Below, piece by piece: positions 33,651 to 42,061 of a stretch of 50,250 bases of DNA. Position numbers and translations under genes: made by a program. Numbering within the stretch: the first letter of the stretch is position 1; each line of letters begins with the position of its first letter. The stretch covers positions 413,168 to 463,417 of the forward strand of contig JAIXKT010000007.1 of assembly GCA_026932145.1 (NCBI GenBank), written 5' to 3'. This DNA comes from Bacteroidia bacterium (GTDB lineage: Bacteria > Bacteroidota > Bacteroidia > J057 > JAIXKT01). The notes beneath the pieces were generated by a model that did not search any database, was not told the origin of the DNA, and worked only from the letters and a program-made list of their open reading frames with translations.

Positions 33651-34726
33651 TCGTCTTTTTGGGTATCTTGAGCAGGTGGCCGTCTTCGGTTGTTTGGGTT
33701 ACGAGGCCGCTGAATTGCACTTGAATTATTGTGTGTGCTTGAAACAGAATATTGGTTAAAAAGTTCTATATTCGGCCAGTTGATAAAAGAGCAGGTTTGC
33801 CGGTCTATTTCGGTAATACATTTATGCTGAACCAAAAATGCAACCAAGGCGTTCACACCTCCCTGAAAAACTTCAACGGAGGGTTTACTTGTTGCTTGAT
33901 TTACCAAAGTACCGATATATCCTTTCCGGATTGGAACATTTAGCTCAACTTGTTTTTGTAGGTGCTCTAAAAATTTCGTTACCAATTCTTTATCTATTTC
34001 TATGGTTTTTGGTAAAGCCGGCTTTTTGTCTGGATTTAGTTCAGTATTTTTGGGTAAAGCCGTTTTTTTGTCTGTGGCAGGAACTTTTACAGGAGCTGGT
34101 GTTTTGTTTTCTTGTAAATCCGGTTGGTTAGAGTTTAAGGTTTCTACTTTTGGCTTATTATCTTTGGGTTGCTGTTGTTTATGAGGGTTTTTATGAACTT
34201 CTTTTACGGTGTTTTGTGGCGTATTATCTTTATTATTAGTTTGTTCTTCTACGTTTGAGCCGTTTTTATGGGTAGGATTTCTTTCATTGGTTCGGGTTTT
34301 ATTTCGGTTGAATTTATTTTCCTCTGAAATATAATGTACAACGGATTCAACATTATGTAGTTTAAAGAAAGGAGTAATATTTTTCAGTGTAGAAATTCCG
34401 GTTACGATAGAAACGAAGGCGTATTTGTGAAAAGCTGTTTCCCACACAACGTGGTAGGTGAGTAGAGAAGATGTTTTTGCTTCGGGGTTTTGAAGTATTA
34501 TGAACTCGGATTTTTGATGCACAAATACGGCGTTCCATGCCGGCATTTGATTTTTGTCTTTTAAAAAAACTAAGATACGATAGTTAGCTATGTTTTTGAG
34601 GATTTCGGTAGGAACTTGGCCTGGCCTAACAAATTCGCCGTCAATAGCCAGTAGTTTTGTTGTTTGAGATTCGTTGGTGCTGTTAGAAGTAAATATACTG
34701 CTAAGAAATTTTGATAATTTTTTCAT
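33647..34726 (-). CDS. Unknown protein with a long low-complexity linker
   Basis: A 359-residue soluble protein without signal peptide. Residues 1-135 form an apparent alpha/beta domain (LLAIDGEFVRPGQVPTEILK, YRILVFLKDKNQMPAWNAVF). Residues ~140-240 are a disordered Asn/Lys/Gln/Pro-rich stretch with short internal repeats around KTALPKNTELNPDKKPALPK. Residues ~243-325 are a second helical domain (KFLEHLQKQVELNVPIRKG), and the tail is Arg/Asn/Pro-rich and basic (NPNNRRRPP). I recognise no family. The basic tail and neighbours (SUI1, RsmE) would fit RNA or ribosome association, but this is only contextual. ATG start 9 bases after the SUI1-like gene. Confidence 0.6.
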   Translation of the reverse strand: MKKLSKFLSSIFTSNSTNESQTTKLLAIDGEFVRPGQVPTEILKNIANYRILVFLKDKNQMPAWNAVFVHQKSEFIILQNPEAKTSSLLTYHVVWETAFHKYAFVSIVTGISTLKNITPFFKLHNVESVVHYISEENKFNRNKTRTNERNPTHKNGSNVEEQTNNKDNTPQNTVKEVHKNPHKQQQPKDNKPKVETLNSNQPDLQENKTPAPVKVPATDKKTALPKNTELNPDKKPALPKTIEIDKELVTKFLEHLQKQVELNVPIRKGYIGTLVNQATSKPSVEVFQGGVNALVAFLVQHKCITEIDRQTCSFINWPNIELFNQYSVSSTHNNSSAIQRPRNPNNRRRPPAQDTQKDE

Positions 34727-34735
34727 GTGAAGTAG

Positions 34736-35077
34736 TTAGATGCCGGCAATCTTGAATCGGTACCCAAGTCGGGTAAGTTCTATTTTTACCTTATCTAAGC
34801 AGTTACCTTGTAGGATAATTTCACCATTTTTGGCTGTGCCCCCGCAGCCACAAACGGTTTTGAGGTGCTTAGCTAAACTCGTCAATTCGTTTTCGCTACC
34901 CAAAAAACGATAAATGACAGTAGCTTGTTTGCCTCCTTTTAGTTTTTTATCCAAAGTAATGCGTAAATCTTGCTGGGCAGGAAGTATTGGCTCTACTGAT
35001 TCCGCATCGGGTGTTTCCGGTTGCCAATCAGGGTCAGTAGAATAAACAAGTCCGAACTCATTATTACGGCGTTTCAT
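34736..35077 (-). CDS. SUI1/eIF1-like translation factor (YciH family)
   Basis: A 113-residue protein. After ~40 variable residues comes a full SUI1 domain: LKGGKQATVIYRFLGSENEL, a Cys/Gly-rich turn VCGCGGTAKNGEIILQGN and a final helix/strand VKIELTRLGYRFKIAGI. Bacterial YciH relatives affect initiation accuracy and act as inhibitors of translation in some studies. First gene of a four-gene coupled unit ending in rsmE. A -7 element lies 8 bases before the ATG. Confidence 0.92.
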   Translation of the reverse strand: MKRRNNEFGLVYSTDPDWQPETPDAESVEPILPAQQDLRITLDKKLKGGKQATVIYRFLGSENELTSLAKHLKTVCGCGGTAKNGEIILQGNCLDKVKIELTRLGYRFKIAGI

Positions 35078-35085
35078 TTAGGCCG

Positions 35086-35093
35086 CAAATTTA
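35086..35093 (-). promoter_or_regulatory. -7 element immediately before the SUI1 start
   Basis: Reads TAAATTTG on the minus strand and ends 8 bases before the ATG at 35077, the same close spacing as at 27564. Confidence 0.5.
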
Positions 35094-35414
35094 CACGTTA
35101 TTACGTTATCTTACTCTAAATATTTAGCAAAAATTATACGGATTTACACCCCATAAATCCCAACCCGTAAATTGAATAAGCCAGAAAGCAATTAAATAAA
35201 CAATTAAAACAACCTAAAGACTTTTACCAAATAAATAAAATACCCATTTTTAGCTAAGTATTAAATACGAATAATATTACTAAAATAATATCAAAATATA
35301 AAAATTAATTTCAAAATAATAGAGTGGCATTTATTCAAATAATTTAGTAAAAAAATCATAATAGCTTAAAAGATCTTATTGTTGATTGTGTATAATTATT
35401 ATTTTAAAAAAACA

Positions 35415-35443
35415 GTTGTTTTTTAACAATCCTATTATCTTTG
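35415..35443 (+). promoter_or_regulatory. Promoter of the PAS/SpoIIE gene
   Basis: GTTG at 35415-35418, a 17-base spacer, then TATCTTTG at 35436-35443 (exact TAnnTTTG). The leader to the ATG at 35506 would be about 55 bases. Confidence 0.6.
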
Positions 35444-35505
35444 CAGAGTTATTTTTGATACTATATTACTTTTTTCCCTAGAATTATTACTAAAATACTT
35501 TCCGT

Positions 35506-37092
35506 ATGTCAATAATTGATGATATATTTTCTAAGTCTAAGTATCAGTTGATTGCAGAGACTTCTTCTGATGCTATCATTTCCATTGATACGAACCATAC
35601 AATATTATCATGGAATAAAGCTGCCGTAAAAATGTTTGGCTACACTGCGGATGAAATTATCGGCAAAAAAGTCATGACAATAATCCCCGATAAGTATAAG
35701 GATTTGCATATACGCGGGGTTGAAAACTATATTCAGACAGAAAAACCCAAGATTATGGGAAGCCCTGTTGAGGTTTCCGGCCTAAAAAAGAATGGTACTG
35801 AATTTCCTATTGAGCTAACGCTTTCAAGTTGGAAAGATGGCAAGAAACTATATTTTGCCGGCATTATCAGAGATATTACGAAAAGAAAATCTTCTGACGC
35901 ACGGATGAAAGCTATCTTAGAATCTTCAAATGACGCGATTATTTATATTGATTCTAATCACATAATACGCTCATGGAATAAAGCCTCAGAAAGAATGTTT
36001 GGTTACTCATCAGAAGAGGCAACAGGTCAAAAAGTTATGCTAATTATTCCCGATAGATTTAAAGAATTACATCTAAAAGGAGTTGAAAATTTTCTTTCAA
36101 CCAAAACGCTTAGAACAATGGGAAAGCCGGTTGAAGTTGCTGCTATCGGAAAAAATGGCATAGAATTTCCCATAGAACTAACCCTCTCTGCTTGGCAAGA
36201 CGGCGAAGAATATTACTTCACCGGTATTCTTAGGGATATAACAGAACGAAAAATAGCCGAAAAACTAATTTTAGAAAAAAACACACAATTAGAAGTTGAA
36301 AAGAAGTTAGTACTTCAAAAGCAACAGGAGATTACTGACAGCATTAACTATGCGAAGCGGATTCAGTATGCACTGCTGCCGCGTATCGAGGAAATAACAG
36401 CCTGTATTCCAAATTCATTTGTTTTGTATATGCCCAAAGATATTGTGGCCGGAGATTTTTATTGGTTTCATAAAACACCTAAAAAAATACTGATTGCGGC
36501 AGCAGATTCTACGGGGCATGGTGTACCCGGTGCGCTCACCAGCATGATTTGCTCCGGAAAACTTGATGCAGCATCAGAAATAACCGATAATCCGGGTGAA
36601 ATATTATCTATAACCAATAAAGGAATCAAACGCTTATTTAAGCACCATGAAGAAGCAGATAACTTCACAAAGGTAAAAGACGGAATGGACATCGCCCTTT
36701 GCAGTATTGATTTAGAAAACTATCTATTGGAGTATAGCGGAGCTAATAGGCCGTTTTGGTTAATCAGAGAAGGAGAACCGGAAATCATAAAAATCATTCC
36801 TACAAAAGCCTCCATAGGAGGTGATAGCAGCGATGAACAAGTATATGAAAATCACACCATCCCAATATTCTCCAAAGATATTATCTATTTATTTACAGAC
36901 GGTTACTCAGACCAAGACGGAGGCGAAAAAAATAGAAAACTCTCCTCGAAAACACTTTCAGAGATATTGTTTAACAACCAAGCTATGACAATGGAGGAGC
37001 AGAAAAAACTCTTGTATGAAACCATCAGAGATTGGAAGGGAGATAAAGAGCAGCGCGATGATATTTTGATAATAGGAATCAAAATACCTTGA
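35506..37092 (+). CDS. PAS-PAS-SpoIIE (PP2C-type) sensor phosphatase
   Basis: A 528-residue soluble signalling protein. Two PAS domains (about 12-125 and 135-250) are so alike (LIAETSSDAIISIDTNHTIL against AILESSNDAIIYIDSNHIIR) that internal duplication is likely. A coiled-coil linker (~255-285) leads to ADSINYAKRIQYALLP-like sequence and a SpoIIE/PP2C domain (~310-528) with the metal Asp motifs PKDIVAGDFYWFHK, AADSTGHGVPGALTSM and LFTDGYSDQDGG. Such proteins dephosphorylate Ser/Thr on anti-sigma-antagonist-like partners; no partner-switching gene is adjacent. No histidine kinase domain. ATG start, monocistronic. Confidence 0.93.
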   Translation: MSIIDDIFSKSKYQLIAETSSDAIISIDTNHTILSWNKAAVKMFGYTADEIIGKKVMTIIPDKYKDLHIRGVENYIQTEKPKIMGSPVEVSGLKKNGTEFPIELTLSSWKDGKKLYFAGIIRDITKRKSSDARMKAILESSNDAIIYIDSNHIIRSWNKASERMFGYSSEEATGQKVMLIIPDRFKELHLKGVENFLSTKTLRTMGKPVEVAAIGKNGIEFPIELTLSAWQDGEEYYFTGILRDITERKIAEKLILEKNTQLEVEKKLVLQKQQEITDSINYAKRIQYALLPRIEEITACIPNSFVLYMPKDIVAGDFYWFHKTPKKILIAAADSTGHGVPGALTSMICSGKLDAASEITDNPGEILSITNKGIKRLFKHHEEADNFTKVKDGMDIALCSIDLENYLLEYSGANRPFWLIREGEPEIIKIIPTKASIGGDSSDEQVYENHTIPIFSKDIIYLFTDGYSDQDGGEKNRKLSSKTLSEILFNNQAMTMEEQKKLLYETIRDWKGDKEQRDDILIIGIKIP

Positions 37093-37124
37093 TGAACCTA
37101 TCCCATTCTTAAAATCAGTTAGAC

Positions 37125-37154
37125 TTTGTTTAACCGTTTTCGTTGCTATCTTTG
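37125..37154 (+). promoter_or_regulatory. Promoter of the BtuF-like/nuoC unit
   Basis: TTTG at 37125-37128, an 18-base spacer, then TATCTTTG at 37147-37154. This is the best match in the window to the two-part Bacteroidota promoter, and it ends 19 bases before the ATG at 37174. Confidence 0.7.
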
Positions 37155-37173
37155 TAAGTTCTTATTATAAAAG

Positions 37174-38130
37174 ATGATTTTTGGCAAGAGAAACTTACTT
37201 TTTCTAAGCAAGATATTGCTTCTTGGAATATACTTAATCTCTTGTAAACGTACTGATTTAAAGGCTATTGAAGATGCTCCTTTACTCACAATACGTTTTA
37301 AAGATGATATTCAGCAGGAAATAGTTTTATCTAAGCCTCCACTTCGGATTATTTCTTTTTCGGCACAGCTCACAGAAGTCTTTGTTGCTTTGGGGCTTAC
37401 AGATCAGTTGGTAGCTGTTTCAGATAGCTATCGAGGTAACCTTCCGGAGTCTGTTGTTCGCTTTACTCCCGGTAATATTCAGGCAGAAGCAGAATTAACC
37501 ACTCTGAACCCCGATTGTGTGGTATATGGTTTAAGTTCATTTTTACCAGATGAAAAACCCAATATAGGCTTTTGGAAAAGGCAAAACATCCCTGTTATTA
37601 CGCTTCAAATTGAACATCTGGATAATGTTTGGGGAAATATCCAAAAGATAGGGACACTAACGGCTAAAATCCAAGAAGCAAAAGTATTACAAGATTCTCT
37701 ACAAAATATCTGGAAAGGTATAACATTACAAACCAAAGAGTTAGTTAGATATTCTGTTATTGGGCTTTTTAGCATTGAACCTTTGGGAGCTTTAGGGAAA
37801 AACCATTGGCTTGTAGAGCAGTTACCGAACTTGGGGGGAAGGCCGGCAAATGAAAATATACACGGATCTTTTACCGCGATACAAGCAGATTCGTTGCTCA
37901 AATGGAATCCCGAATATTTACTGATTTTAGCCTCTAATGACCAATTTTTGGCAAATTTAATCAGTACCTATCCGGTATTAGATAATTTGCAGGCAGTTGA
38001 AAAGAAGCAGTTTTTTCAATTTTTACCAACAACTACACTTGTCCCGAGTATTTCGAGTATTAGCACACTGGTTCAAATTGCCCAGAGCTTGCATACACAG
38101 GTATCTCTTTCTAATAAAAAACATCCATGA
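37174..38130 (+). CDS. BtuF/FhuD-type periplasmic substrate-binding lipoprotein
   Basis: A 318-residue lipoprotein (LLLGIYLISC lipobox) of the class III periplasmic binding fold used for vitamin B12, haem and siderophores. Typical stretches are PLRIISFSAQLTEVFVALGL, LVAVSDSYRG, LNPDCVVYG and the lobe-linking helix at ~165-185. C-lobe marks are LGALGKNHWLVEQLPNLGG and WNPEYLLILASND. The ligand is not determinable. No permease or ATPase is nearby, and the stop overlaps the start of nuoC (ATGA, 38127-38130). Confidence 0.85.
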   Translation: MIFGKRNLLFLSKILLLGIYLISCKRTDLKAIEDAPLLTIRFKDDIQQEIVLSKPPLRIISFSAQLTEVFVALGLTDQLVAVSDSYRGNLPESVVRFTPGNIQAEAELTTLNPDCVVYGLSSFLPDEKPNIGFWKRQNIPVITLQIEHLDNVWGNIQKIGTLTAKIQEAKVLQDSLQNIWKGITLQTKELVRYSVIGLFSIEPLGALGKNHWLVEQLPNLGGRPANENIHGSFTAIQADSLLKWNPEYLLILASNDQFLANLISTYPVLDNLQAVEKKQFFQFLPTTTLVPSISSISTLVQIAQSLHTQVSLSNKKHP

Positions 38131-38615
38131 ACTTAATAGACTATTTCATGCAGCATTTTCCGGATGTTCAGTTAATTTCGCCTGAAACTCCGTTACCACA
38201 TTCCCAAACCACATTTCTGGTTCCAGCAAATCAGTTAATTTCAGTTTGCAGTTTTTTACACACAGAAAAGACAACTTCATTTGAAGTGTTAAGTTGCTTA
38301 ACTGCTGTGGATTATCCGGATTTTATAGAAACTGTTTATCATCTGCAATCAATTTCTCATGGAACTTTTTGGGTTTTAAAAACAAGGGCTACTAAAGGTT
38401 GTAATTCGGAAAAGTTGCCGAGTATCCCCAGTGTAACTTCGATTTGGGCTGCTGCAAATTGGTATGAGCGGGAAGCCTATGATTTATTGGGCGTTTATTT
38501 TGAGAATCATCCGAATTTAGAGCGTATCTTGATGCCAAAAGATTGGGAGGGTTTCCCGCTACGCAAAGATTACAACAATATAACTGATTATCATAAAATT
38601 CCAACGGCCTTATAG
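38127..38615 (+). CDS. nuoC: NADH-quinone oxidoreductase subunit C
   Basis: The 30-kDa peripheral-arm subunit of complex I, 162 residues. The domain shows VLSCLTAVDYPDFIETVYHL and the complex I 30-kDa signature WYEREAYDLLGVYFENHPNL followed by RILMPKDWEGFPLRKDY. It contains no NuoD fusion. Its ATG overlaps the stop of the BtuF-like gene, and a terminator hairpin starts inside its last codons, so it is cut off from any nuoD. Complex I subunits are normally in one operon; see findings. Confidence 0.95.
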   Translation: MNLIDYFMQHFPDVQLISPETPLPHSQTTFLVPANQLISVCSFLHTEKTTSFEVLSCLTAVDYPDFIETVYHLQSISHGTFWVLKTRATKGCNSEKLPSIPSVTSIWAAANWYEREAYDLLGVYFENHPNLERILMPKDWEGFPLRKDYNNITDYHKIPTAL

Positions 38616-38638
38616 TTTAATAAGGCCGTTGGAATTTT
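38595..38638 (+). terminator. Terminator hairpin overlapping the end of nuoC
   Basis: Perfect 19-base arms (38595-38613 and 38620-38638) around a 6-base loop. The left arm is the last codons of nuoC, with the stop codon at 38613-38615. GC-rich in the middle (CCAACGGCC), with T-rich sequence from 38644 on. It can also stop the convergent gene ending at 38662. Confidence 0.75.
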
Positions 38639-38661
38639 AGTAGGTTTTGTTTTTTTAGGTT

Positions 38662-39465
38662 TTACTTGATGCCATCATAAATTACTTCGATGGCTTCTTG
38701 GTCTGGTGTGCCATAGGTTTCCGAAACAAAGGCGTAGATTTCATCTAAGGTTTCTTTTTTAGATTTTCCGGCATTTGCATTTTTAATCATTTTGATTTGT
38801 TGCGCTAATTCTTCTGGAATAGGAAAGCTAAATTGAACGACTGATATTGGGTCAGAAACTTCTTTGTGGAAGTAAAATAAGGTTAGAGGGCCGGTTATGT
38901 CTGATTCTGCAATCGGCTTACCATCAACAGAAAAGAGGTTTTGTTTTTCTACAAAAAACTTGTCGTTTTGAAACTCTAACTGCTTATTAACATCTTCACC
39001 CTTGTATTTGTAGCGGATGTAAAAGAAGTGGTCATTATCAAGTGGAAAGGTGCTTGCATTTACACTTATGGCAAGTTTTCCGGTAACAACAACAGGTGTT
39101 TTTCCTTCATCAAAATACTTTTTGAGGTCTAATGAGTTGTTAATCAGTCCTTTTCGGGTGCTTAGTTTACTACTGGCTGGAGAAATACTGGATTTTACGT
39201 ATGCTACAATTTCGCTATTGGCATTTGCGGCTGGGCCGCTTTTCATTACAAAACGCCCTTTTTGTGGGCTAATTACCGCAGCCATTGCATCACCTCTGAA
39301 TACTAATTGATCTTCAGAGCTAATCATATCTCCGGGTTTAAGGATTTTTCCAGATGCTTTCACCATGATAGTTCCTTTGACGTGCAAAACTTGATAAGAA
39401 TCACCACCGGCAAAGACTGAAACAGAAAAGAAAAACAGGCTAAGTATTAAAAGCAATTTTTTCAT
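38662..39465 (-). CDS. Secreted protein with FecR-like N-terminal domain
   Basis: A 267-residue exported protein with signal peptide (LLLILSLFFFSVSVFA). Residues ~25-90 (VLHVKGTIMVKASGKILKPG, DQLVFRGDAMAAVISPQKGR) resemble the beta-rich FecR domain found in secreted proteins of Bacteroidota; the rest is a mixed beta/helical region that I do not recognise. There is no transmembrane helix or anti-sigma motif, so it is not a classical FecR regulator. ATG start, monocistronic. Confidence 0.65.
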   Translation of the reverse strand: MKKLLLILSLFFFSVSVFAGGDSYQVLHVKGTIMVKASGKILKPGDMISSEDQLVFRGDAMAAVISPQKGRFVMKSGPAANANSEIVAYVKSSISPASSKLSTRKGLINNSLDLKKYFDEGKTPVVVTGKLAISVNASTFPLDNDHFFYIRYKYKGEDVNKQLEFQNDKFFVEKQNLFSVDGKPIAESDITGPLTLFYFHKEVSDPISVVQFSFPIPEELAQQIKMIKNANAGKSKKETLDEIYAFVSETYGTPDQEAIEVIYDGIK

Positions 39466-39542
39466 ATAAAATATTTTATTTTATCGGATGTAACAATAAT
39501 AGTACCAAAATTTAGCGCAAGTTAAGTGTTTTTTAAATACAT

Positions 39543-39598
39543 CTGGCATATATTTGAGTAAAATATTTAAAAATATTTTTATCTCAAATATATGCCAG
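39543..39598 (-). terminator. Terminator-like stem-loop after the PhoD gene
   Basis: Perfect 16-base arms (39543-39558 and 39583-39598; CTGGCATATATTTGAG) with an A/T-rich inner pair. On the minus strand it starts 33 bases after the phoD stop at 39631, so it probably ends that transcript. It also separates phoD from the downstream FecR-like gene. Confidence 0.7.
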
Positions 39599-39630
39599 CG
39601 ATTTATGCTAAATAATTTGGTTTATTAGAA

Positions 39631-41499
39631 TTACTGTTTGATTATTTTTCGGGTAATTTGGGTTTTTCCGGCAGTCATTTTGAATAGATAAACGCCATTT
39701 GGCAGGTTTTCGGCAATGACTTCAGCATAATTAACACCGGCAGGTATCTTCCCGTAGTTTTCAGCATAAATTACTTTTCCTGCTAAATCTAATATTTCAA
39801 TGGAAACAGGCTGAACTACATCTAAAGAATATTGAATCACGAATTTTTTGGTAAATGGATTTGGCCAAGTACCTACCACAATAAGTTCCGGTGAGTCTGC
39901 GTCAAGACCTGTTGGAACAATACAGGTGGGAGCTAATGGCGGATTTACAAACTGAGCGGTAGAAGCTGCGTTTGCTTTTTTCAGAAATCGGGTGTTATTA
40001 TCTACATACCAGCCTTCTGCAAAAGTTTCCCCTTCGTCTGGGGTGTTAATGGTATTTACGAAGTAAAAATCTCCTTGAACTTTGCTGGGTGTAATGTCTA
40101 ATAAAACGTACCCTTTTTTGGTTAGTTCAGTAAATTTCATGTGCTGATTTTGTGTTTTGATGATGGCTGTGCTTCCGGGTATTGGGCTTCCGGGTGATGT
40201 TACGCTGGTAGTTACAAATTCAACGCCTGCGGAACCGGCTCCGGTAGAGGAGTTATAGCTTCTTGCCGGTAAATCGCCAGCCCAAGCCGTGTGAATATCT
40301 CCAGTTAAAACAACGATATTTTTGATGTTATTATCTAAGATGTCATTCCAAAGTTTTTGTCTTTGAAACGGATAGCCGTCCCATTGGTCTAAATTTACGG
40401 CTGTGCCAAATACCCGCAGTGGCATCATCATCACTTGCTGTCCCAGAATATTCCATGTTTTGGTAGAAGACTTCATGTTCGTCATTAGCCAATCGTATTG
40501 AGTTTGGGATATAATTTTTCGGGTTGTATCATTAAGTTCTGGGGCACCAAGAGCTACCTGCTTATCACGTCCTTCTGAGCGGGTATCCATCATATAGAGA
40601 TTGATTAAATCTCCGTATTCTATTTTTCGGTAGATAATAGCTGGGTCATTTGAATTTGGGAGGCGTAAGGGTAGCCATTCGTCATAGGCTTTATTGGCAC
40701 CGGCTTTACGAACGTACCAATCGCCTTCTGTGGAATCGTGGTTTTGTGCGCCATCTCGGTATGCATCATTGGCTTTTTCGTGGTCATCCCAAACAGTAAT
40801 AAAAGGAAATTGTTGGTGAAGCGCACTTAATTCAGGGTCTAAATGATAATGAGAGTAACGTGTGCGGTAATCATCTAAGGTAATGATTTCATGTTCAGGT
40901 TGTGTTTTTTCACGTCCTTGTAAGTTGGAACTCATTCCGCCGGTTCCATATTCGTAGATATAATCTCCCAGGTGCAAAACGGCATCAATATCATTGCGTT
41001 GTAATATCTTACGATAAACATTAAAGAATCCGCTTTCATAATTTGCACAAGAAACAACGGCAAAACGTGCGTTATTAATTCCTCCAACGGGGGCTGTTTT
41101 GGTACGGCCAATTAGGGATTTTTTAGCATCAGATTCAAACCGATAGTAGTAGAAAGTTCCTGCTTGCAGGCCGGTTATATCTACTTTTACGGTATAATCA
41201 CGGTCTGGTTTGGCTTGATAGCTTCCGGAAGATACTACGGTTGCAAAGGTTGTATCGGTAGCTACTTTGTAGGTTACTAAGATACTGTCAGGTGTTCCGT
41301 TGGTAGGAGTAACGCGCGTCCATATCATCACGCTACTGGAGGTAGGGTCGCCTGATGCAACACCGTGATAAAATGGCTCTAAGCAAGAGTTTATCTGGAG
41401 TCTTGGAACTCCGGTAGGAGTTGCAGACTGCCCAAAGGCTGAAAATCCCAGCAATATCCAGCAAAATATTACTGCGGATTGGTTTAAAATTGACCTCAT
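39631..41499 (-). CDS. PhoD-family alkaline phosphatase with T9SS sorting domain
   Basis: A 622-residue phosphodiesterase/phosphomonoesterase. After the signal peptide (IFCWILLGFSAFGQ), the PhoD N-terminal domain (YHGVASGDPTSSSVMIWTRV) precedes the metallophosphatase core. Core marks are RFAVVSCANYE, AVLHLGDYIYEYG, FITVWDDHEKANDAYRDG, INLYMMDTRSEG and VLTGDIHTAWAGDLP, i.e. the metal-ligand segments. The C-terminal ~75 residues (VGTWPNPFTKKFVIQYSLDV to the final KIIKQ) are a T9SS tail, so the enzyme is exported to the cell surface or medium to scavenge phosphate. A -7 element lies 25 bases upstream. No Pho-box was identified. Confidence 0.93.
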   Translation of the reverse strand: MRSILNQSAVIFCWILLGFSAFGQSATPTGVPRLQINSCLEPFYHGVASGDPTSSSVMIWTRVTPTNGTPDSILVTYKVATDTTFATVVSSGSYQAKPDRDYTVKVDITGLQAGTFYYYRFESDAKKSLIGRTKTAPVGGINNARFAVVSCANYESGFFNVYRKILQRNDIDAVLHLGDYIYEYGTGGMSSNLQGREKTQPEHEIITLDDYRTRYSHYHLDPELSALHQQFPFITVWDDHEKANDAYRDGAQNHDSTEGDWYVRKAGANKAYDEWLPLRLPNSNDPAIIYRKIEYGDLINLYMMDTRSEGRDKQVALGAPELNDTTRKIISQTQYDWLMTNMKSSTKTWNILGQQVMMMPLRVFGTAVNLDQWDGYPFQRQKLWNDILDNNIKNIVVLTGDIHTAWAGDLPARSYNSSTGAGSAGVEFVTTSVTSPGSPIPGSTAIIKTQNQHMKFTELTKKGYVLLDITPSKVQGDFYFVNTINTPDEGETFAEGWYVDNNTRFLKKANAASTAQFVNPPLAPTCIVPTGLDADSPELIVVGTWPNPFTKKFVIQYSLDVVQPVSIEILDLAGKVIYAENYGKIPAGVNYAEVIAENLPNGVYLFKMTAGKTQITRKIIKQ

Positions 41500-41524
41500 A
41501 ATGGTTGTATTTTTTTCTTTTGCG

Positions 41525-41532
41525 CAAATTTA
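41525..41532 (-). promoter_or_regulatory. -7 element for the PhoD gene
   Basis: Reads TAAATTTG on the minus strand, 25 bases before the ATG at 41499, in the 82-base gap after bcp. It suggests that phoD has its own promoter rather than being driven only from bcp. Confidence 0.5.
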
Positions 41533-41581
41533 AATTTTATCAAACAAAAAAACATCTTTATAAGTTAAAGAAGCAATATTT

Positions 41582-42061
41582 TTAAGGTTTTGGGGCTAAT
41601 GCAGCTTGCAGAATTTGTTCAGCATGATTTTCTGTCTGCACTTTGGGGAAAACATGCTGAATTATACCTTGTTCATCAATAAGGTACGTAACTCTATGAG
41701 TGCCCATATACTTTTTGCCATAGTTGTTTTTCTCACCCCACACATGATATAGCTGCACTATTGCTTGGTCGCTATCCGTAATTAAGGGAAATGGCAAGTT
41801 GTATTTGGTGATAAATTTTTGATGCGAATCAGCCGAATCTATACTTACGCCGATAACTTGAATATTATTTTTCAATAATGCTGTGTAATTATCTCTTAGG
41901 TTGCAGGCTTGTTTGGTGCAGCCGGGGGTGTCATCTTTTGGGTAAAAATAGAGAGCTATCTTTTGCCCCAAAAATTGAGAAAGTTTTAAATCCTGCCCTG
42001 TTTGTGTTTTGGCTTGAAAATCAGGAGCTTTAAATCCGGGTTGTAATAACGATAAAGACAT
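41582..42061 (-). CDS. bcp: Thioredoxin-dependent peroxiredoxin Bcp
   Basis: A 159-residue cytosolic atypical 2-Cys peroxiredoxin (BCP/PrxQ) that reduces hydrogen and organic peroxides. The peroxidatic Cys is in DDTPGCTKQACNLRD, and the second Cys five residues later is the resolving Cys. Other marks are YFYPKDDTPG, IGVSIDSADSHQKF and the C-terminal R in GTHRVTYLIDE. ATG start; divergent from the nuoE unit, with a weak -7-like match (7/8) upstream. Confidence 0.95.
   Translation of the reverse strand: MSLSLLQPGFKAPDFQAKTQTGQDLKLSQFLGQKIALYFYPKDDTPGCTKQACNLRDNYTALLKNNIQVIGVSIDSADSHQKFITKYNLPFPLITDSDQAIVQLYHVWGEKNNYGKKYMGTHRVTYLIDEQGIIQHVFPKVQTENHAEQILQAALAPKP

Larger units (their letters stand above)
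35078..35505. other. AT-rich divergent intergenic region
   Basis: These 428 bases lie between the SUI1-like gene (minus) and the PAS/SpoIIE gene (plus). Apart from the two promoters at its ends, I see only very AT-rich sequence with many short A/T runs. There is no credible ORF, tRNA or convincing long hairpin. Confidence 0.6.

Noticed and set aside
33752-34184. Plus-strand frames opposite the low-complexity gene.
   Set aside because: They arise from the repetitive Asn/Lys/Pro codons of the minus-strand gene and resemble no protein.
35078-35505. AT-rich intergenic stretch considered as a replication origin.
   Set aside because: No DnaA-box cluster was recognised by eye and no dnaA/dnaN-type neighbours are present; AT-richness alone is not evidence.
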